From Chloroflexota bacterium (GTDB taxonomy: Bacteria; Chloroflexota; Dormibacteria; Dormibacterales; Dormibacteraceae): 6,894 bases of DNA. The DNA lies in the NCBI GenBank assembly GCA_005880525.1, contig VBFW01000115.1:1-6894 (forward strand), written 5' to 3'. Numbering within the stretch: the first letter of the stretch is position 1; each line of letters begins with the position of its first letter. The position numbers and the translations under genes were made by a program. Under the pieces are notes generated by a model, which saw nothing but the letters and a program-made list of their open reading frames with translations, was not told the origin of the DNA and searched no databases. This document shows positions 5,020 through 6,894 of this stretch, in pieces.

Positions 5020-6894
5020 ATGGCCGGAAGCAAGCGCGGAGTGGCCGACCTGCCTCGCGTCAAGGCCAAATCCTCGCTCGGAAACGGCAACGGCGATCGC
5101 CGCACGAGGGTCTCGCCGCGCCCGAGCCCGGCGCCCCTGATCCACGAGCTCAGCACCTGCGCCACCGAGGCCGACATCGTCCAGGTCCTCTTCTATGGCC
5201 TGCAGCCGCTCTTCAAGTACGACGTGGTTCTTCTCCACGTCCTCGAAAGAGAGGGCTGGTACCACTCGCAGCCCGTCGACTCTGGCGTGCTCCAGAACAT
5301 GCGCCGGCGCCCCCTCGTGAGCTCGGCGTTTGCCCAGCACTACTCCGCGCCGCGGGCGACCGTGGTCACCCTCGATCCCGAGCGCATGGAACAGGGCACG
5401 GGTCCTGGCGCCGGACGCTTCGCCAAGTTCGCGATCTTCGTGCCGGTCAAGCATCAGGGCCGGGTCATCGGCGCCGTCATCTATCAGTCGTATCGCAACC
5501 GGCGAGTGGCGCCCGAGGAGATCGACTTCCTGGAAGAGGTGCACAAGCGACTCGGAGTTCAGCTCGCCAACGCATCTCTGAACGAGCTGACGCGAAACCA
5601 GGCCCGAAGGCTCGAGGCGCTCAACAGCATCGGACGCGCCATCGCGGCGAGTCTCGACGTCGCGAGCATCCTCTCCGCGCTTCGCACGACCCTGAGCGAG
5701 CTGCTGCCGGTCGACGAGCTGAAGATGGTGTCGCTGCTGCCCGACCGCACCGACCGCGCACGGCTGCTCCACGTGCGGTCGGACTCGGTTCCGACATCTC
5801 GGCTCATCGCCACCCGGGCCGCGCAGCTGGGACCCGCGAGACAGGTCATCAGCTCCGGCGAGTCGGTCATCTACCACGAGCCGGAGTCGCAGCTGTGGGT
5901 GCCCACGAAGGAGGGCGGCTCGGTGCGTGGCGCGCTGGGCATCACCAGCAAGCAGACGTATGCCTACGAGGAGTCGACGGCCGCGTTCCTGGAGCTCGTC
6001 GCCGACGAGGTGACGCTGGCGCTCGGCAACGCGCGCAGCTTCGAGGCCATCCAGGAGCAGCGTCGAAGGCTCGAGCTCGTCAACTCGATCGGCCGCCGCC
6101 TTGCATCGAGCCTCGACCGCTGGTCGATCATGCGCACGCTGCGCGAGGAGCTGGCTGCTTTCCTCGACTTCGACGGCTTCATCCTCGCGAGCATCACCAA
6201 GTCGCAGGAAGGCCCGGTCGCCGAGGGCTACCAGTACGTCGCCGGCGTCGAGGAGGTCGTGCCGCCGGTCGCGCTTGCGGTCACCGGTCCCTCACGCGAG
6301 GCGTACGAGTCCGGCCGGCCGGTGCTGGTGCGCAACTCTCCGTGGGCGAGCTCGTTCGAGCGCGGCGGGCTGGAGCGCGAGCGCTGGACGGTCGGTCACG
6401 GCGCGGCCGTTTTCGTGTCCGGTCCGCCTGGAGAGCAGCCGCACGTGTCGCGGTCGTTCGTGTGGGTGCCGGTCGTCAGCGGCGACAGCATCACTGCGAT
6501 GCTCTCGCTGCAGTCGTATCACGAGGACGCGTTCAGCGACTGGCACGTGCAGCTGCTGCAGGACCTCGCGCCGCACGTGACCCTGGCGCTCGCCAACGCG
6601 GAGCACTTCGCGCAGGCGCAAACGGAGCGAGCGCGACTCGAGCGCCTGCACGTGCTCGAGCTGGGGGTCGCGCGGGCTTCTGATGAGCGCCAGCTCGCGG
6701 AAGCGATCTTCGACGCGGCGGGCCGCTACATCGAGGCCTCGCACATGCTGCTTGCGTACCTCGACGTCGCCGGCAACGTCGTGGGCTTCACCGGCGAGCG
6801 CGACGCCCCGACCGGCTACCTCGGCCCCGCCGCCCTGGCCGACGCTCCCTTCTTCCGGCGGCTGATCGAGATGGGCGGCACGGTCGCGGAGGCG
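5020..6894 (+). CDS. Multi-GAF-domain signalling protein (probable sensor), C-terminus cut by window edge
   Basis: Cytosolic sensory protein with no membrane segment in its 625 visible residues. After a basic, low-complexity N-terminus (1-38) come GAF-like domains at about 40-187, 214-340 and 367-529, and the start of a fourth from about 556. Domain ends are marked by repeated patterns such as FVPVKHQGRVIGAVIYQSY, WVPTKEGGSVRGALGITS and WVPVVSGDSITAMLSLQSY, each followed by a helix ending in LANA or LGNA. Helical linkers of similar sequence join them. GAF domains bind small molecules, haem, flavin, bilin or cyclic nucleotides; no diagnostic chromophore Cys or ligand residue was identified. 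The output domain (histidine kinase, GGDEF, PP2C/SpoIIE or other) lies beyond the edge. ATG 5020 is chosen but lacks a Shine-Dalgarno; in-frame GTG 4981, possibly leaderless, would add 13 residues. The divergent receiver is the likely partner. Confidence 0.85.
   Translation, partial: MAGSKRGVADLPRVKAKSSLGNGNGDRRTRVSPRPSPAPLIHELSTCATEADIVQVLFYGLQPLFKYDVVLLHVLEREGWYHSQPVDSGVLQNMRRRPLVSSAFAQHYSAPRATVVTLDPERMEQGTGPGAGRFAKFAIFVPVKHQGRVIGAVIYQSYRNRRVAPEEIDFLEEVHKRLGVQLANASLNELTRNQARRLEALNSIGRAIAASLDVASILSALRTTLSELLPVDELKMVSLLPDRTDRARLLHVRSDSVPTSRLIATRAAQLGPARQVISSGESVIYHEPESQLWVPTKEGGSVRGALGITSKQTYAYEESTAAFLELVADEVTLALGNARSFEAIQEQRRRLELVNSIGRRLASSLDRWSIMRTLREELAAFLDFDGFILASITKSQEGPVAEGYQYVAGVEEVVPPVALAVTGPSREAYESGRPVLVRNSPWASSFERGGLERERWTVGHGAAVFVSGPPGEQPHVSRSFVWVPVVSGDSITAMLSLQSYHEDAFSDWHVQLLQDLAPHVTLALANAEHFAQAQTERARLERLHVLELGVARASDERQLAEAIFDAAGRYIEASHMLLAYLDVAGNVVGFTGERDAPTGYLGPAALADAPFFRRLIEMGGTVAEA
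5608..6684 (+). repeat. Recurring signalling-helix linkers between GAF domains
   Basis: Three related 17-residue linkers occur at 5608-5658 (RLEALNSIGRAIAASLD), 6067-6117 (RLELVNSIGRRLASSLD) and, more diverged, 6634-6684 (RLERLHVLELGVARASD). The first two also share DNA stretches such as AGGCTCGAG. Their spacing, 459 and 567 bases, equals one GAF domain plus linker, consistent with internal duplication of a GAF-linker unit. Confidence 0.7.

Noticed and set aside
5002..5877. Long minus-strand open frame (291 codons) antisense to the multi-GAF gene
   Set aside because: The plus strand has clear GAF-domain patterns over the same interval; long antisense frames are expected in GC-rich coding DNA, and this one shows no recognisable domain.
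5895..6683. Plus-strand open frame of 262 codons, Arg/Ala-rich, within the GAF gene
   Set aside because: A shifted-frame shadow of the GAF coding sequence with typical Arg/Ala/Gly bias and no domain pattern.

Overview
The window is GC-rich bacterial chromosome, densely coding, with no sign of phage, IS elements, CRISPR, rRNA or tRNA. Several starts are GTG or TTG, and the gene set (a DUF5317-like membrane protein, an FtsH-like AAA+ protease with a Met/Gly-rich insert, a multi-GAF sensor, winged-helix and stand-alone receivers) suggests an actinobacterial, Chloroflexota or Dormibacterota-type, probably environmental, organism. This taxonomic guess is low confidence and rests on protein style and composition only.

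Layout. Positions 1-4204 hold four minus-strand genes in one tight run, transcribed from about 4204 towards 1: a receiver/winged-helix response regulator (3416-4204), an M20-family amidohydrolase (2235-3416, sharing one base with the regulator), a five-segment DUF5317-like membrane protein (1671-2222, 12-base gap), and an unusual membrane-anchored AAA+/M41 metalloprotease related to FtsH (1-1657, 13-base gap, cut by the window edge). Position 4205-4324 is a comparatively AT-rich divergent intergenic region. It is followed on the plus strand by a 37-codon small membrane-protein gene with a strong ribosome binding site (4325-4438). Converging on it, with a 4-base gap, is a stand-alone receiver (4443-4880, minus). 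Another divergent intergenic region (4881-5019) separates that receiver from a long plus-strand protein of at least four GAF domains (5020 to beyond 6894), which is cut before its output domain.

How they may work together. The multi-GAF protein and the divergent stand-alone receiver look like a sensor/receiver pair if the missing C-terminus is a kinase. The winged-helix regulator heads a likely operon and probably controls it. That operon joins a cytosolic metallo-amidohydrolase, a small polytopic membrane protein and a membrane AAA+ protease. I do not know this combination as a named system. The protease departs from textbook FtsH in three ways: four rather than two N-terminal membrane segments, a Met/Gly repeat where pore loop 2 should be, and an insert of about 40 residues before the second region of homology. 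It is the most interesting object here.
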